Of a DNA stretch of 64,000 bases, positions 9,554 to 18,036 are shown one piece after another. The translations under genes and the position numbers were made by a program. The stretch's first letter is position 1, and each line of letters begins with the position of its first letter. Source of the DNA: Akkermansia sp. (GTDB lineage: Bacteria > Verrucomicrobiota > Verrucomicrobiia > Verrucomicrobiales > Akkermansiaceae); contig JAFYUJ010000089.1 in assembly GCA_017558555.1 (NCBI GenBank), forward strand, positions 1 to 64,000, written 5' to 3'. Below the pieces are notes generated by a model that was not told the DNA's origin, ran no database searches, and worked only from the letters and a program-made list of their open reading frames with translations.

Positions 9554-10576
9554 TTAAAACCAATGCTTCTCCACACCTTCCAAAGTATACTCAATTCTGA
9601 GTACAACCCATTTTCCTAGTTTAAACACTCGTGTCTTCTCATTTCGCCAATAAAACAATGCACGGAGTCTGGAATATCTGCTCAGTTCATGAAAGGGATA
9701 TACGCCAGGATAGCGTAAATGTAAACCCAACCGCCTCACCATGCTCTTGTAGAGCAATTTTGCCTTTTTTTGCCGAACGGAAGGCAAAAGGGGAACCGTC
9801 TGTTCATAGAACAAAAGAAATATCTCTCTGTACAAATCACTCCAACGTTCAATCATTTGACGTTTTTGAAACTCCTTGTATATGACTTCCAAGATTTCAC
9901 AAAAATCAAATGCTCGATTTTTTGCCGCCTCTCCGTTTGTAAAAGAATCACCACGAATCAAATAAACGTATTTCACATCGGGTACGAAGCAAATGCTTTT
10001 GGAATAAATGGCCGCTATATAAAAAAACACCGCATCCTCATATCGCATACCAACAGGAAATAAAACCTTATTTTCTCTGATAAGCTCCATGCGGAACATT
10101 TTATTCCACACATAACTATTCGTTCCGGCTATCAAATGAGCATCAACAACATGTTCTCCAACCTCAGGCAAGTTGAAGTATTCGTTTTGTACCGGTTCGC
10201 CCGTCTCAGACACACCTGTAATGCCGTAACATACCATATCAATGTTCTTCTGCAACCAAGGAAGGAGCTTCTCGTAAGTACTTGATGGTATCCAATCATC
10301 AGAATCAACACAAGTAACGTAATCCCCATTGGCTACGCTCAACGCCGCATTTCTGGCGGCCGACACACCTGCATTTTCTTGATGAATCACTACGACTCTT
10401 TCGTCCAGCCGCGCATATTCATTCAATATCTCTCCAGAATGATCAGTAGAACCATCATTCACACAAATAACCTCCAGATTGGTATATGATTGCGCGATGA
10501 TACTATCTAAGCATTTACGCAACCATTTAGACGTATTGTATACTGGTACAATGATGGATATGGTAATTTCGCTCAT
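9554..10576 (-). CDS. Glycosyltransferase family 2
   Basis: 340 aa from ATG 10576 (a GTG at 10609 would add 11 residues before the conserved ISIIVPVYNTSKWL start). Contains VNDGSTD and CVDSDDW, the GT-A donor and metal sites, and RYEDAVFFY near residue 180. The region QENAGVSAARNAAL is shared nearly word for word with the neighbouring paralogues. C-terminus ends VFKLGKWVVLRIEY, a variant of the short beta tail. In the middle of the minus-strand unit, its stop lies 2 nt before the ATG of the next gene, implying co-translation. Specificity unknown. Visibly A+T-richer than the flanking housekeeping genes. Confidence 0.87.
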   Translation of the reverse strand: MSEITISIIVPVYNTSKWLRKCLDSIIAQSYTNLEVICVNDGSTDHSGEILNEYARLDERVVVIHQENAGVSAARNAALSVANGDYVTCVDSDDWIPSSTYEKLLPWLQKNIDMVCYGITGVSETGEPVQNEYFNLPEVGEHVVDAHLIAGTNSYVWNKMFRMELIRENKVLFPVGMRYEDAVFFYIAAIYSKSICFVPDVKYVYLIRGDSFTNGEAAKNRAFDFCEILEVIYKEFQKRQMIERWSDLYREIFLLFYEQTVPLLPSVRQKKAKLLYKSMVRRLGLHLRYPGVYPFHELSRYSRLRALFYWRNEKTRVFKLGKWVVLRIEYTLEGVEKHWF

Positions 10577-10642
10577 GTCGCATGATTCGTTTAATTTTGG
10601 CAAAAACACAAATGCCCATGCACCCTTTCTGCAGAAAACAGA

Positions 10643-11884
10643 TTAACTATTTGTTTCATGCGACGAGAAAAACGCCGGTACGCTTATCTCCTTCTGCCAG
10701 ATGGCGTAACCATCCACTTTTTTTCGAATAAGAGGGATCCCCAAGATGCTATATTCATTCGCTAAATCTGCCATGGCCACAATTCCATCATTTAATCGAC
10801 GCGGCACACGTATCCTTCTACGCGAAACACACGGAATTCCTAAAATGCTATATTCAGTTCTTTCCTCACTCAAGCGAACACGCATAAAACCACCCATTTT
10901 AATTTTTTCCACGTAAGATTTCATCTGTTTATCCTCGTAATCCGAGCCATGCGCCAGCATGTGCTCATATCGGAGTCGGGAAAAAGGTAAAACCTCTTTC
11001 AATGACCAATCTTTTATTTTTTCGCAGACAGATCGCAGATAGTCAGGTATTTCGTCTGAAGACAAATTCTCACACACCCACAGTATACCAACGAAACGAT
11101 TGTTGATAAACTGTTTGTATATTTTAGACCAAAGCGTAGGCTCCGTTTTCAACTTCTCCTCTACATATGCATATTCATCTATCAGCATATATCTCTTCGC
11201 CCCCAGATTATTGACAGATGATTTCGGATTGTCCGTTCTGTACACATATACGACACTCTCTGTAATCATATATCGCTCTGCGTAAGCTGCACAGAGAAAA
11301 TAAAAACCTGTATCCTGATACGAAGCTCCGGGAGATTCATGAAAACGAATCTGACGCTCTCTCAAAAAAGCAAGATTATATAAGCCTGTCCATATGTAGG
11401 GGCCAAACTCAAAGACTCCGGGCAAATCGTTCAGGGGAGAAAACACTTCGCTAGGCCGACGTTTTGGAAATATGTAATTGTATACTTTCCGCCCATCCTC
11501 ATAATAAAAGGACAGGTGCGCACCTCTCACCACATCAAGTTGGTTATCCTCAGCCAACGGGAGTAACACTGAATACGCCTCCCGCGGCAGATAATCATCC
11601 GGCTCTAAGATAGCCATATATTTCCCCTTGGCCGCATCCATTCCACGGTTCATTGCCTTCCCATATCCACCATTCGGCCCATCCAATATCCGGATACGCG
11701 CATCTTTAGCCGCATATTCCTGCAATATCTCCAAACTATTGTCTGTCGATCCATCATTCACAGCGATGGCTTCAAAATCAGAATACGTCTGAGCCAGCAA
11801 ACTATCTAAAGCCTCACGCAAAAAGGGAGCCGCATTGTACACAGGGATGACAACAGAAATAGCAGGCATAATCATCGGGTTCAT
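10643..11884 (-). CDS. Glycosyltransferase family 2 with duplicated C-terminal tail motif
   Basis: 413 aa. ATG 11884 has one of the few good Shine-Dalgarno sites in the locus (CAGGAG, 8 nt upstream). GT-A domain with ISVVIPVYNAAPFL, VNDGSTDNS and LEPDDY (metal site, EPDD rather than DSDD). This E[P]DD form is common in the SpsA-like capsule transferases. The C-terminal 90 residues hold the motif EYSILGIP twice (about residues 333 and 377), each followed by basic residues, suggesting a duplicated beta-hairpin that may contact the membrane or a partner enzyme. Third gene of the minus-strand unit. Confidence 0.87.
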   Translation of the reverse strand: MNPMIMPAISVVIPVYNAAPFLREALDSLLAQTYSDFEAIAVNDGSTDNSLEILQEYAAKDARIRILDGPNGGYGKAMNRGMDAAKGKYMAILEPDDYLPREAYSVLLPLAEDNQLDVVRGAHLSFYYEDGRKVYNYIFPKRRPSEVFSPLNDLPGVFEFGPYIWTGLYNLAFLRERQIRFHESPGASYQDTGFYFLCAAYAERYMITESVVYVYRTDNPKSSVNNLGAKRYMLIDEYAYVEEKLKTEPTLWSKIYKQFINNRFVGILWVCENLSSDEIPDYLRSVCEKIKDWSLKEVLPFSRLRYEHMLAHGSDYEDKQMKSYVEKIKMGGFMRVRLSEERTEYSILGIPCVSRRRIRVPRRLNDGIVAMADLANEYSILGIPLIRKKVDGYAIWQKEISVPAFFSSHETNS

Positions 11885-11906
11885 TATACTACTCCTGGGG
11901 AAATTA

Positions 11907-12986
11907 TCAAGCGAACTCTTCCACCGGAACTTTTTTGATGACTTTGCCCATCATTCGGTGTACTGTACATTTCTCTCCATAGGTGATGGAATATATCGAC
12001 CGGCCCAACACACCAAAACATTCACGATTATCTGTATACCAATGAAAAAACTTCTCCATAGTAGGCATGAACATCCCCTTCAGCAGCCGTATCTGCGGCA
12101 ATCGTTTTTTATGGATGACTCCACTCTTCACAGCCAAAGCATAAGCCATGCGATGAACATCCGTATGCATTTCCTGGGGAGTAAATTGCAAAGAAAGATT
12201 GTAATACTCTGCAAACAATTGTTCGTACAATGAACTATACTTATTCAGCAATCCATTTTTCTCATAAAAATCGTATAATGAGTCAACCACGCGTAAATGA
12301 TCCATCCCAATGAAACTCTTACACGCAGCCTGAGCCATAATAGAATCGCCATGCTGCCAATAATGGTACGCAGGATAAGGATTACAAGCAACTTTCCCCG
12401 CAACCCCTGCATAACTGTAATAAAATTTCATATCTTCGAAATACACACCGACAGGGAAGCGGATGCCGAACTTCCGTATAATACTTAGTCTGTATATTTT
12501 ATTCCAAAAATACACATTCAATTCACGGCAAACTTTGTGACTCAAATCATGCGTTCCTTGCAGTTTCACGCGACAATAATCAATCAGAGGATTAGACTCG
12601 TCTGTTGCATTTTCGCTATCAATTCTAGCACCAAAAATCACCATATCCACCTCATCGACAGCATCCCGCATCACCCGTTCATAGGCATCACATTCAAGCC
12701 AATCATCAGAATCAACCCCGGTTACCCATTCCCCTGTGGCATGCTCCAAGGCTCTATTACGCGCGGCTGACAGTCCAGAATTTTCCTGAGTAAACACCTT
12801 TATTCGAGAATCACGAGTGCTATATTCAGAAAGGATTTCTGCTGAATTATCCGTCGATCCATCATTCACGCACAATATCTCCAACTGACGGTATGTTTGG
12901 GAACAAATACTATCCAAGCACCTCCTTAGCCATGGCTCAGCGTTGTACACCGGAACGACTACACTCAATAAAGGCTGAAACATCAT
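11907..12986 (-). CDS. Glycosyltransferase family 2
   Basis: 359 aa from ATG 12986 (GTG 12989 is directly before it). LSVVVPVYNAEPWL, VNDGSTDNS, VDSDDW and FEDMKFYY are the donor-binding, metal and acceptor-side motifs of the family. QENSGLSAARNRAL ties it closely to the genes at 9554 and 12995, so these three probably arose by tandem duplication and then diverged. C-terminus CFGVLGRSIYSITYG is the shared short tail. Starts 8 nt after the stop of the gene upstream. Role: one transfer step in the polysaccharide repeat unit; which sugar is not visible. Confidence 0.87.
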   Translation of the reverse strand: MMFQPLLSVVVPVYNAEPWLRRCLDSICSQTYRQLEILCVNDGSTDNSAEILSEYSTRDSRIKVFTQENSGLSAARNRALEHATGEWVTGVDSDDWLECDAYERVMRDAVDEVDMVIFGARIDSENATDESNPLIDYCRVKLQGTHDLSHKVCRELNVYFWNKIYRLSIIRKFGIRFPVGVYFEDMKFYYSYAGVAGKVACNPYPAYHYWQHGDSIMAQAACKSFIGMDHLRVVDSLYDFYEKNGLLNKYSSLYEQLFAEYYNLSLQFTPQEMHTDVHRMAYALAVKSGVIHKKRLPQIRLLKGMFMPTMEKFFHWYTDNRECFGVLGRSIYSITYGEKCTVHRMMGKVIKKVPVEEFA

Positions 12987-12994
12987 CACTTTAA

Positions 12995-14047
12995 TCAGTT
13001 ACACTGTTCATATATCTTGCACCCCAGAAAGCGATAAACTGTTGAACTTTCATAATGCGAAATAGAAAAAAACGGAAGACCAAACAAACAAAACACATCA
13101 CGATTATGCACGAACCTGTAGAACTTCCCTCTTCCAAAGCGATGCGAAAGCAACTCTTGAGCCAACCAATGATTTTTCTTCTTTAACATACCTAGTCTCA
13201 GCGCAATATTCCACGCTACCTCATACACACCAGCCACCCTATCAGCTGGCACAAAACGTTTAGCTTGCGAATACATATGCATAAAAAAGCCCTGTATTAT
13301 TTCCGATGGAAGTCTGGCATATTTTTTACGCAGCGCTATGAAATCAACAACATACTTAACCGCAGTCAAGTGATCCACTCCTCGCTCCGTATCTTGCAAC
13401 AGAGTTCCTATAGCAGAACCACTTCTGTGAACATAATGATATATTTTCGTTTTCAAGGTAAAAACAAGCCTCGCAACGGATGCATAACAATAGTGAAACG
13501 CCAAATCCTCTGCGTAAGCCACATTCTCAGGAAACCTAATTACATATTTTTCAATTAATTCCCTTCTATACAGCTTATTCGTAACATTGGAGTTCATTAC
13601 CCAATAATGAATTGGCAGAGAACTACGCCCCTCAGAAAGCTGGCAAGAAAACCATTTCTCCAAATTTCTGGCTTCTTCCGTGTCTCCCCACGAATCCAAA
13701 TGCGTTCCAAAATGGATGATATCTACATCCTCTTCTGCTCCGGCCATGGCCGCTTCATACCCACCACAGGCAATCCAGTCATCACCATCCACAAATGTCA
13801 CATACTCTCCGGTCGCTACATCCAAGCCTCGATTTCGAGCAGATGACACTCCGGCATTTTCTTGATGAATAACCTTAATGCGAGCATCTTTGGCTGCATA
13901 TTCCCGCAAAATAGATAAAGAACCATCTATAGAACCATCATCCACACAGATAATTTCCAAATTCGAATATGACTGATTGCACAAACTATCCAAACACCGA
14001 GGCAAAAAATCTGCCACATTGTATACTGGCACCACTACGGACAACAT
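12995..14047 (-). CDS. Glycosyltransferase family 2, first gene of the minus-strand unit
   Basis: 350 aa. LSVVVPVYNVADFL, VDDGSIDGS and VDGDDW mark the GT-A catalytic domain; AYAEDLAFHY follows near residue 182. The tail CLFGLPFFSISHYES closes the protein, as in the paralogues. The ATG at 14047 is only 17 bp from the ATG of the divergent pyruvyl transferase gene, so each gene's promoter must lie partly in the other's coding sequence. A TTGACA-type promoter is visible there (14085-14057). Specificity unknown. Confidence 0.87.
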   Translation of the reverse strand: MLSVVVPVYNVADFLPRCLDSLCNQSYSNLEIICVDDGSIDGSLSILREYAAKDARIKVIHQENAGVSSARNRGLDVATGEYVTFVDGDDWIACGGYEAAMAGAEEDVDIIHFGTHLDSWGDTEEARNLEKWFSCQLSEGRSSLPIHYWVMNSNVTNKLYRRELIEKYVIRFPENVAYAEDLAFHYCYASVARLVFTLKTKIYHYVHRSGSAIGTLLQDTERGVDHLTAVKYVVDFIALRKKYARLPSEIIQGFFMHMYSQAKRFVPADRVAGVYEVAWNIALRLGMLKKKNHWLAQELLSHRFGRGKFYRFVHNRDVFCLFGLPFFSISHYESSTVYRFLGCKIYEQCN

Positions 14048-14056
14048 GCAAGGAAG

Positions 14057-14085
14057 AAACTAACATGCGAACCATACTCTGTCAA
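14057..14085 (-). promoter_or_regulatory. Promoter of the minus-strand glycosyltransferase unit, inside the divergent gene
   Basis: On the minus strand a consensus TTGACA (14085-14080), 17 nt, TAGTTT (14062-14057), then 9 nt to ATG 14047. It lies within the first codons of the divergent pyruvyl transferase gene, so the two units would interfere at initiation. The -10 is only partly conserved. Confidence 0.45.
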
Positions 14086-15273
14086 CAGAAAAAAGCTGGT
14101 CTTAAGAGCTTATTCATGATAAAATGCGCTGTCATCTGCTCCCTTAATATGTACAGAATCCTGTCTCATGCTTTTTTCTCGAACTACGGAGGCATTCTCC
14201 AAGCGTTTGCCTTGCAAAAGGCTATATGTGGTCTTGGATGGGCATGTGATACTGTCAACTACACTCCTCATGGGTGGTGTGAATGGCTAACAAAGCAAGG
14301 GCTCAGAGCAAAGCTACGATACTGGTGGCGTCTAGCTGCCATCCAGTTCTGCAACAAACATGAATGTATCCCCCGTTACCTAGTACCAGCACGACACGCG
14401 CTCTTCAAGAAATGTTTTATGCATCTCTTTCATCTGGATTGGCACTACAGACAAATGAAAAAGCTGACAAAAACAAACGCGTTCATTGTGGGAAGCGACC
14501 AAGTCTGGCGATGTGAGTATGTTAGAGAAATGGGCGTTCCTATGTATTTCCTTTCTTTTGCCACGCAGGAGCAGCGGCGGCGCAGCATTGCATATGCTGC
14601 ATCTTTCGGCTCTGATGAATGGGAGGGCACACCGGAAGAAACCGCAGAATGTGCCAAGCTGATAAAAGATTTCAAAGCCGTCTCCGTTCGCGAACACAGT
14701 GGAATCCATATCTGTAAAGAAGTGTTTGGCGTAGATGCTGTGCAAATGCCGGACCCAACCCTGCTGCTGGATGCGGAGGACTATTCCAAAGTCATCCGCC
14801 GCTGGTGGACTCGCAAATTACCTCAGCCGTTCATGTCCGTCTACCTGCTAGATGAGACAGAAGAAAAAAAAGAACTCACCCAATCCGTGGCAAAGACCAC
14901 ACAGCTCTATCCGCAGCAACTCACCGCACATGAAGATGCCCCTAAAGCAATGGACCGCATCCCCTTATCCGTCCCCCAGTGGCTTCGCTGCATGTGCGAT
15001 TGTGAGTGCGTACTCACTGATTCTTTCCACGGCTGCGTGTTCGCCATTATCTTCAACAAGCCTTTCGTCTGCCTTGGCAATGAGGCTCGGGGCTCCGCAC
15101 GCTTTGATTCCTTGCTGGGTACCTTCAACCTGCAAAACAGACTACTCACAAACCCAACCGCCGAACAGGTATCAGAATGCATGCATACACCCATCGACTG
15201 GGAACGCGTCAACGCTATCCGTCACAGTGAAAAACAGAGAGCAATCCAATTTCTGAAACACAATCTCGAATAA
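14065..15273 (+). CDS. Polysaccharide pyruvyl transferase family protein
   Basis: 402 aa from ATG 14065, which has AGGAAG 9 nt upstream; an in-frame ATG at 13969 would run into the divergent gene and is rejected. Near residue 35 SNYGGILQAFALQKAI is the family's N-terminal hallmark. IVGSDQVWR (about 140), AYAASFGSDEW and VSVREHSG (about 190-215), and CVLTDSFHGCVFAI (about 325) are the other hallmarks of the CsaB/WcaK-like family. These enzymes transfer pyruvate from PEP to a sugar as a ketal; members of this capsule-associated branch are rarely tested. First gene of a plus-strand unit with the flippase 3 nt downstream. Residues 1-30 precede the usual domain start, so the next ATG at 14116 is possible. 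Confidence 0.85.
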   Translation: MRTILCQQKKAGLKSLFMIKCAVICSLNMYRILSHAFFSNYGGILQAFALQKAICGLGWACDTVNYTPHGWCEWLTKQGLRAKLRYWWRLAAIQFCNKHECIPRYLVPARHALFKKCFMHLFHLDWHYRQMKKLTKTNAFIVGSDQVWRCEYVREMGVPMYFLSFATQEQRRRSIAYAASFGSDEWEGTPEETAECAKLIKDFKAVSVREHSGIHICKEVFGVDAVQMPDPTLLLDAEDYSKVIRRWWTRKLPQPFMSVYLLDETEEKKELTQSVAKTTQLYPQQLTAHEDAPKAMDRIPLSVPQWLRCMCDCECVLTDSFHGCVFAIIFNKPFVCLGNEARGSARFDSLLGTFNLQNRLLTNPTAEQVSECMHTPIDWERVNAIRHSEKQRAIQFLKHNLE

Positions 15274-15276
15274 TCT

Positions 15277-16728
15277 ATGGCCAGCGTACGTGAAGAAACG
15301 GTCCGAGGCATCAAGTGGGGGCTCATCCAGAAATGCACCATGCAACCGGTGCAGTTCCTCTTCGGCATTATTCTGGCGCGGCTGATTTCTCCCGATGAAA
15401 TGGGTATCCTGGGACTTACTAGTATATTCTTTGCCTTTGCGGGACAATTACAAGAATGCGGATTTGGCACAGCCCTCATTCGCAAGCAAGACCGCACAGA
15501 TGAAGATATCTGCACCGTGTTCTGGTTCAATGTCGCCATGAGCTTTATTTTCTCCTTAGCTCTTTTCTTGGCCGCTCCTTGGTTTGTGTGGTTTTTTGAT
15601 CAACCTGCCTTGCTGAATCTCACACGAGTTTCCGCGCTTCTCATGTTCCTGGGCTCCACCGGTAGTGTTCACTGGACCCTTTACAACGCCCGTCGTGATT
15701 TTAAAACGCCCGCCATTGTCTCCATGTGTACCACCCTAGTAGCCATGCCCTTCACTATCTGGGCCGCCTATGCCGGCTGGAGCTATTGGGCGCCCATGCT
15801 CCAAGGAATCATTACAGGTCTCCTTGGACTCATCACGGTGTGGATTATTTCCCCGTGGAAACCTAAATTTAAGTTTTCAAAAGAATCATTCAATGAGTTT
15901 TTCAAATTTGGTGTTAATCTTACGTTATCCGGGATAATCAATAAAACATACACAGAAGTTCGCATTTTCATTATTGGAAAGTTTTATTCTCCTACCCAGT
16001 TAGCCTATTTTTCCAGAGGCGAACAAACATGTCGCTTGCCATTATCCCTGGCAGACAGCGTCTTAGGTCCTATACTTTTCCCCATACTGGCAACACTTCA
16101 GCATGACAAAAACCGGTTATCTTCTGTTTACCGGCGTTATATCAGCCTTTCTGCACTCGTTGTCGAATGGGGAATGATTACTATGGCAGCAAATGCCAAT
16201 GCTCTCATATTAACACTATACGGAGAAAAATGGGCAACAGCTGCCGTGTACGCACAAATTCTATGTTTAGGATGGATGTTCAATCCCCTACTTTCTATAA
16301 ATTGCAGCATGTTCGCAGTACTGGGTCGCACAGATATTATGCTCAAATTTGAAACTGTCCTACGCGTATTCAGCATAACCGCAATGATTTTTGCTGCATT
16401 CGTCAGTGTCAAAGCGCTATGCTGGGCTGCTGTCTTGTCCGCAATATTTGCCATCATCGTCTCCAGCTTTCTGGTGACAAAGATTTCTGAACTCACGATA
16501 ATACAATTATGCAAAGCGTTTATCCCCTACTTAGGGATGTCGATTATTGCAAATATACCCAGTATCTTCATTGATTCTCTTACATTCGTCCCTGCATGCA
16601 GACTAAGTATAGGAATCGTCAGTTCCCTTGTAATCTATTGTCTGTTATTGTGGTTCAAACGTGATTCCTCAGCGGGAATTCTTATTTCTCTTGCGAAAGA
16701 AAAATTCTTAAGAAAAAGCCATGCGTAA
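15277..16728 (+). CDS. Wzx-like polysaccharide flippase (MOP superfamily)
   Basis: 483 aa, about 12-14 hydrophobic helices. The N-terminus (VRGIKWGLIQKC, then ILARLISPDEMGIL, then ECGFGTALIRK) is the typical start of the WzxC/lipopolysaccharide biosynthesis branch of the polysaccharide-transporter family. Role by family: moves undecaprenyl-linked repeat units from the inner to the outer leaflet of the inner membrane. It starts 3 nt after the pyruvyl transferase stop, and its 3' end overlaps the next gene by 8 bp, so the three plus-strand genes form an operon. Confidence 0.88.
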   Translation: MASVREETVRGIKWGLIQKCTMQPVQFLFGIILARLISPDEMGILGLTSIFFAFAGQLQECGFGTALIRKQDRTDEDICTVFWFNVAMSFIFSLALFLAAPWFVWFFDQPALLNLTRVSALLMFLGSTGSVHWTLYNARRDFKTPAIVSMCTTLVAMPFTIWAAYAGWSYWAPMLQGIITGLLGLITVWIISPWKPKFKFSKESFNEFFKFGVNLTLSGIINKTYTEVRIFIIGKFYSPTQLAYFSRGEQTCRLPLSLADSVLGPILFPILATLQHDKNRLSSVYRRYISLSALVVEWGMITMAANANALILTLYGEKWATAAVYAQILCLGWMFNPLLSINCSMFAVLGRTDIMLKFETVLRVFSITAMIFAAFVSVKALCWAAVLSAIFAIIVSSFLVTKISELTIIQLCKAFIPYLGMSIIANIPSIFIDSLTFVPACRLSIGIVSSLVIYCLLLWFKRDSSAGILISLAKEKFLRKSHA

Positions 16729-17968
16729 CAAAAGCAGAGCTATCACGCCTCCTGAAAACTGCACAGGCTGCGGGTTGTGCGCCAACGTGTGCACACACGA
16801 TGCTATTCGAATGGCATGGAATCGCGATGGATTCTTGGTGCCGGAGGTAAACACAAACACATGTATCAACTGTGGTGCATGTGTCATAGCTTGCCCAGCA
16901 CAGCCAAAACATTTAGAAAAGCTTCGGCATTCCAATACTGATGTCCAGCCCATCATGAGCGCGGGAGGGTGGAATCATGCACAGGAAACGCTCGCCAGAA
17001 GCAGTAGTGGTGGTATCTTTACCGCGCTTGCTGAATACATTTTCAAGCTGGGGGGATGCGTATTTGGCGTTGTTTGGGACAATAAAGACACAGCAGTTTA
17101 TACGAAAGCCGAAAACATGGAAGACCTGGACGCCATGAGGGGGTCCAAATACGTACAAGCCATTCCAGGATTCGCATATCGGCAAGTAAAGGATGAACTA
17201 AAAAAAGGTCGACAGGTTCTTTTTTGTGGAACATCATGCCAAGTGTATGCACTGAAACGCTACCTGAAAAAAGAATATGAAAACTTGTTGTTAGTAGATA
17301 TTTTGTGTCATGGGGTACCAAGCCGCCATTTGTTGCAATCGTACATCCGAGCATACGAGAAACAGCAAAAAAATGAAATTACAGTTCTTCAATTTCGAGA
17401 CAAAGCCGGAGACTGGCAAAAATACAGGATAAAGAAATTTTTCAAAAATGGAACCAGCATATCCCACTGCAACTGGGAAGATATGTTCATGCGCCTGTTC
17501 ATTGGCGATTATGTTTTGAACACCGCGTGCTATAGCTGTCCCCATGCAAAACTCCCCAGAGTGGGCGATATTTCATTAGGGGACTTTTGGGGAAATCTTC
17601 AGAAACGCCATTCGGACTGGCCTATTGCTCAAGGCATTGCCTCAATTCTTGGCAATACAGAAAAAGGTTGTACTATTCTTCAAAAACTTCAGAACAACAA
17701 AACAATATCGTTGAATGAAGTTCCTTTTAATGAATTATATGAGGGGCAACCATATACTTACTATCGAGACGGCTCCGTTGCAGTACCTCCGGCACGTAAA
17801 CTTTTACTCAATCAATTAAAAACCAAGCCTCTGGGCCTCATGTATGACCAATTATTTAATCAGGTTAGATTTGGTCCATTCAGGTTCAAGCGGCAGGGGA
17901 TGCTACATCTCATATTAAAGAAAGTAAAAAGCTTGGTACTCCTCTTTACTTGCAGAAAAACACAGTAA
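16721..17968 (+). CDS. FrhB/FdhB-like iron-sulfur flavoprotein of polysaccharide loci
   Basis: 415 aa. Two 4Fe-4S ferredoxin motifs open the protein: CTGCGLCANVC then CINCGACVIAC. The central and C-terminal parts match the coenzyme F420 hydrogenase/dehydrogenase beta-subunit family: ARSSSGGIFTALAEY, MRGSKYVQA, FCGTSCQVYALKRYL, DILCHGVPS and RVGDISLGDFWG. True F420 enzymes are not expected in this organism. In bacteria this family often sits beside a pyruvyl transferase and flippase, as here, where it is thought to be a redox enzyme acting on a sugar or its pyruvyl group, but the reaction is unproven. Overlaps the flippase gene by 8 bp; last gene of the operon. Confidence 0.85.
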   Translation: MRNKSRAITPPENCTGCGLCANVCTHDAIRMAWNRDGFLVPEVNTNTCINCGACVIACPAQPKHLEKLRHSNTDVQPIMSAGGWNHAQETLARSSSGGIFTALAEYIFKLGGCVFGVVWDNKDTAVYTKAENMEDLDAMRGSKYVQAIPGFAYRQVKDELKKGRQVLFCGTSCQVYALKRYLKKEYENLLLVDILCHGVPSRHLLQSYIRAYEKQQKNEITVLQFRDKAGDWQKYRIKKFFKNGTSISHCNWEDMFMRLFIGDYVLNTACYSCPHAKLPRVGDISLGDFWGNLQKRHSDWPIAQGIASILGNTEKGCTILQKLQNNKTISLNEVPFNELYEGQPYTYYRDGSVAVPPARKLLLNQLKTKPLGLMYDQLFNQVRFGPFRFKRQGMLHLILKKVKSLVLLFTCRKTQ

Positions 17969-18036
17969 ATATACACTAAAAACGAAAAGTCCGTCTCATC
18001 CATTCAGGCTTGCGTTGGTGGGGGGGAGATGGTAGA

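Larger units (their letters stand above)
7382..17968. other. Surface polysaccharide biosynthesis locus
   Basis: Nine genes in two opposed groups. Minus strand: five family-2 glycosyltransferases (14047 to 8442). Plus strand: one glycosyltransferase (7382-8455, tail-to-tail with the minus group) and, divergent from it, pyruvyl transferase, Wzx-like flippase and an FrhB/FdhB-like protein (14065-17968). A pyruvyl transferase plus FrhB-like protein plus flippase plus several GT2 enzymes is a recurring set in capsule/exopolysaccharide loci of gut bacteria. No polymerase (Wzy), initiating phosphoglycosyltransferase or Wza/Wzc export genes are in the window, so the locus is either incomplete here or depends on genes elsewhere. 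Confidence 0.75.

Noticed and set aside
13969-14064. Longer start for the pyruvyl transferase
   Set aside because: It would run through the start of the divergent glycosyltransferase; ATG 14065 has a good ribosome-binding site.
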